Part shown: in pieces, positions 62,605 through 64,000 of the stretch
Layout of the letters: every line of letters starts with the position of its first letter
Position numbering within the stretch: position 1 is the first letter of the stretch
Assembly: GCA_012295275.1 (NCBI GenBank)
Contig: CM022679.1
Span: forward strand, 30,123,654-30,187,653
Length of the DNA stretch: 64,000 nt
Reading direction: 5' to 3'
Source of the DNA: Chrysomallon squamiferum
Taxonomy: Eukaryota > Mollusca > Gastropoda > Neomphalida > Peltospiridae
Position numbers and translations under genes: made by a program
Notes under the pieces: generated by a model
Told to the model about the DNA's origin: nothing
The model's database searches: none
The model's input: only the letters and a program-made list of their open reading frames with translations

Positions 62605-64000
62605 GTGAGTGTCCATTTGTTATTGTTCTTCAAACAAGCCCAGACTTCCTATCTGACTATTCTTTGAAAAGCTAACCAATTTGTCGATAAAATCCAGTAT
62701 AAAAAAAAATACTGAGATAATTAATTCTGTCTTTAATTGGCATGGTCATATTTATTTGTTTCGTTATAATTCATAATTATTTTCTCTTAGTTCTTCCTTC
62801 CACAGTTACTGATCTTGATAATGTCTTCTTCATCTTTGTTGGTTCAGACCAACAAATTAAAATGTGTCTTACTCTTTATTCATCTATTAGCACTTTATTA
62901 TTTAATTTAATCTTTAATACCTTTAATATTTGGATTTAAAGTTTAAAACATTTGGAAACAACACCAAAAAAAAACCAACAAAATAAAATAAGAAAAAGAA
63001 CCACACATAATCACCATAGCATGTCTTTATCAGCATTGAAAGGTTTTAGCCATGCAACAAATGATTACAAATGTCACCTGTTAGTTCACCATTGAAAAAC
63101 CGTTTACACTTTCCCCAGAAACGAGGACAAAGCGTCGCATAAAATTAATAAAAAGATTTAAGCCTTCTGATAAATAATATATATCAACAGAATGTTTCAC
63201 CTAACCCCTTCTGTTCGCCGTGGAACTGTCCCTAAATTACCTTAGAGGTGCTTTTCGATGTTTGCTTTCACTTACGTCAGCTTTTCAACGGCTGGATAAA
63301 TAGCCCTGCATTGTGTCCAATGTGAGTGCATTTATATGGACAGGTAAATGATTTATACTGTACAATACTAATAATACGAGCTGCCCTCTTCTGTAGTTTA
63401 ACCATTGTTACACTCCTAAGTAACCAGTTGCCTTTCTTAACCAGTGAAAGAAAGAAAAGTCCATATTACTCATGGTGACAACTGATCGTTAATATCTATT
63501 CTGTAGTTTGGTGACTGATATAATCGTGTTCAGCAATATTAGATGTGTACATTTATCTATTATTCATTAACAAGCATACACGCACGCACGCACACCTACG
63601 TATGATCATAAAACAGCTCCCTGTATTAAAACAAAGAAATTAAATGGTTTAATTAATGAGACTCGTTCCGAAACTTTATACGTCTGCTAAATAACGCTGT
63701 TTCTGTGCGGGTTGTAATTAGTTCTTCTCATTAATGATTAAAAATGAATGCGCTTAACTGGAATATACAGTAATTTATTATTAACGACTGTGTATGATTT
63801 TATGCTTAGCTACACGTATAAACATTCCATCGCTTATAATAATCTTCATTTTCATTGCCACAAACTACTGATTCACTTTAGTCACAAAACATACGCGCAG
63901 ACGTGACACGATATTTTTAAAAACTATTTAATTAAAAAATCTTCAAGACATGGAATAATTGGAGGACGTAGCTTGTATGTGTGAATCCAGACGATCCAGA
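62605..64000 (+). other. start of TEKT3 intron, no exon seen
   Basis: Intronic sequence of ordinary AT content with no recognisable tektin exon or repeat array before the window ends. Confidence 0.7.

Overview
This is animal nuclear DNA. It is very AT-rich, dense in simple repeats, and carries genes broken into short exons by GT-AG introns. The gene set (ciliary microtubule inner protein, tektin-3, TSSK-like kinase, annexin with a Gly/Pro/Tyr-rich head, NUBP1, mitochondrial ICT1/MRPL58, death-domain adaptor) points to a bilaterian. A mollusc or other lophotrochozoan is plausible, but the species cannot be fixed from sequence alone. The window was read by assembling exons by hand from splice sites, reading phase and family resemblance.

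Layout, left to right. 1241-3069 (+): a four-exon SPMIP2-like sperm/ciliary protein with an RFX X-box-like site and two CACGTG boxes just upstream. 3.07-8.7 kb: AT-rich spacer with repeats and a tentative unrecognised minus-strand exon chain. 8721-20.4 kb (-): an annexin A7/A11-type gene with a duplicated, apparently mutually exclusive exon pair and a frame-broken exon in repeat 4. 20.4-22.9 kb: spacer with a possible Ty3/Gypsy integrase scrap. 22920-24752 (-): a small RHIM-like plus death-domain adaptor. 25599-28151 (+): MRPL58/ICT1, divergent from the adaptor. 29269-33833 (+): a TSSK-like kinase with a consensus CRE upstream and two A6 runs where the frame is lost. 36062-57249 (-): NUBP1, complete in eleven exons. 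Its 12.9-kb third intron holds a 2.85-kb DNA transposon with ~630-bp inverted repeats and TTAT target duplications, a ~400-bp MITE candidate, a ~140-bp tandem repeat array and an isolated RFX X-box next to a splice donor. 61894-62604 (+): the first coding exon of tektin-3; the rest lies outside the window.

Themes. Three genes (SPMIP2-like, TSSK-like, TEKT3) belong to sperm and ciliary biology, and two have plausible RFX or CRE sites upstream. The most distinctive loci are the RHIM-like death-domain adaptor, which has the architecture of insect IMD and of the RIPK1 tail, and the annexin exon pair separated by only 42 bp. Three frame breaks in two otherwise well-conserved genes could be assembly indels or real damage; reads or transcripts would decide.
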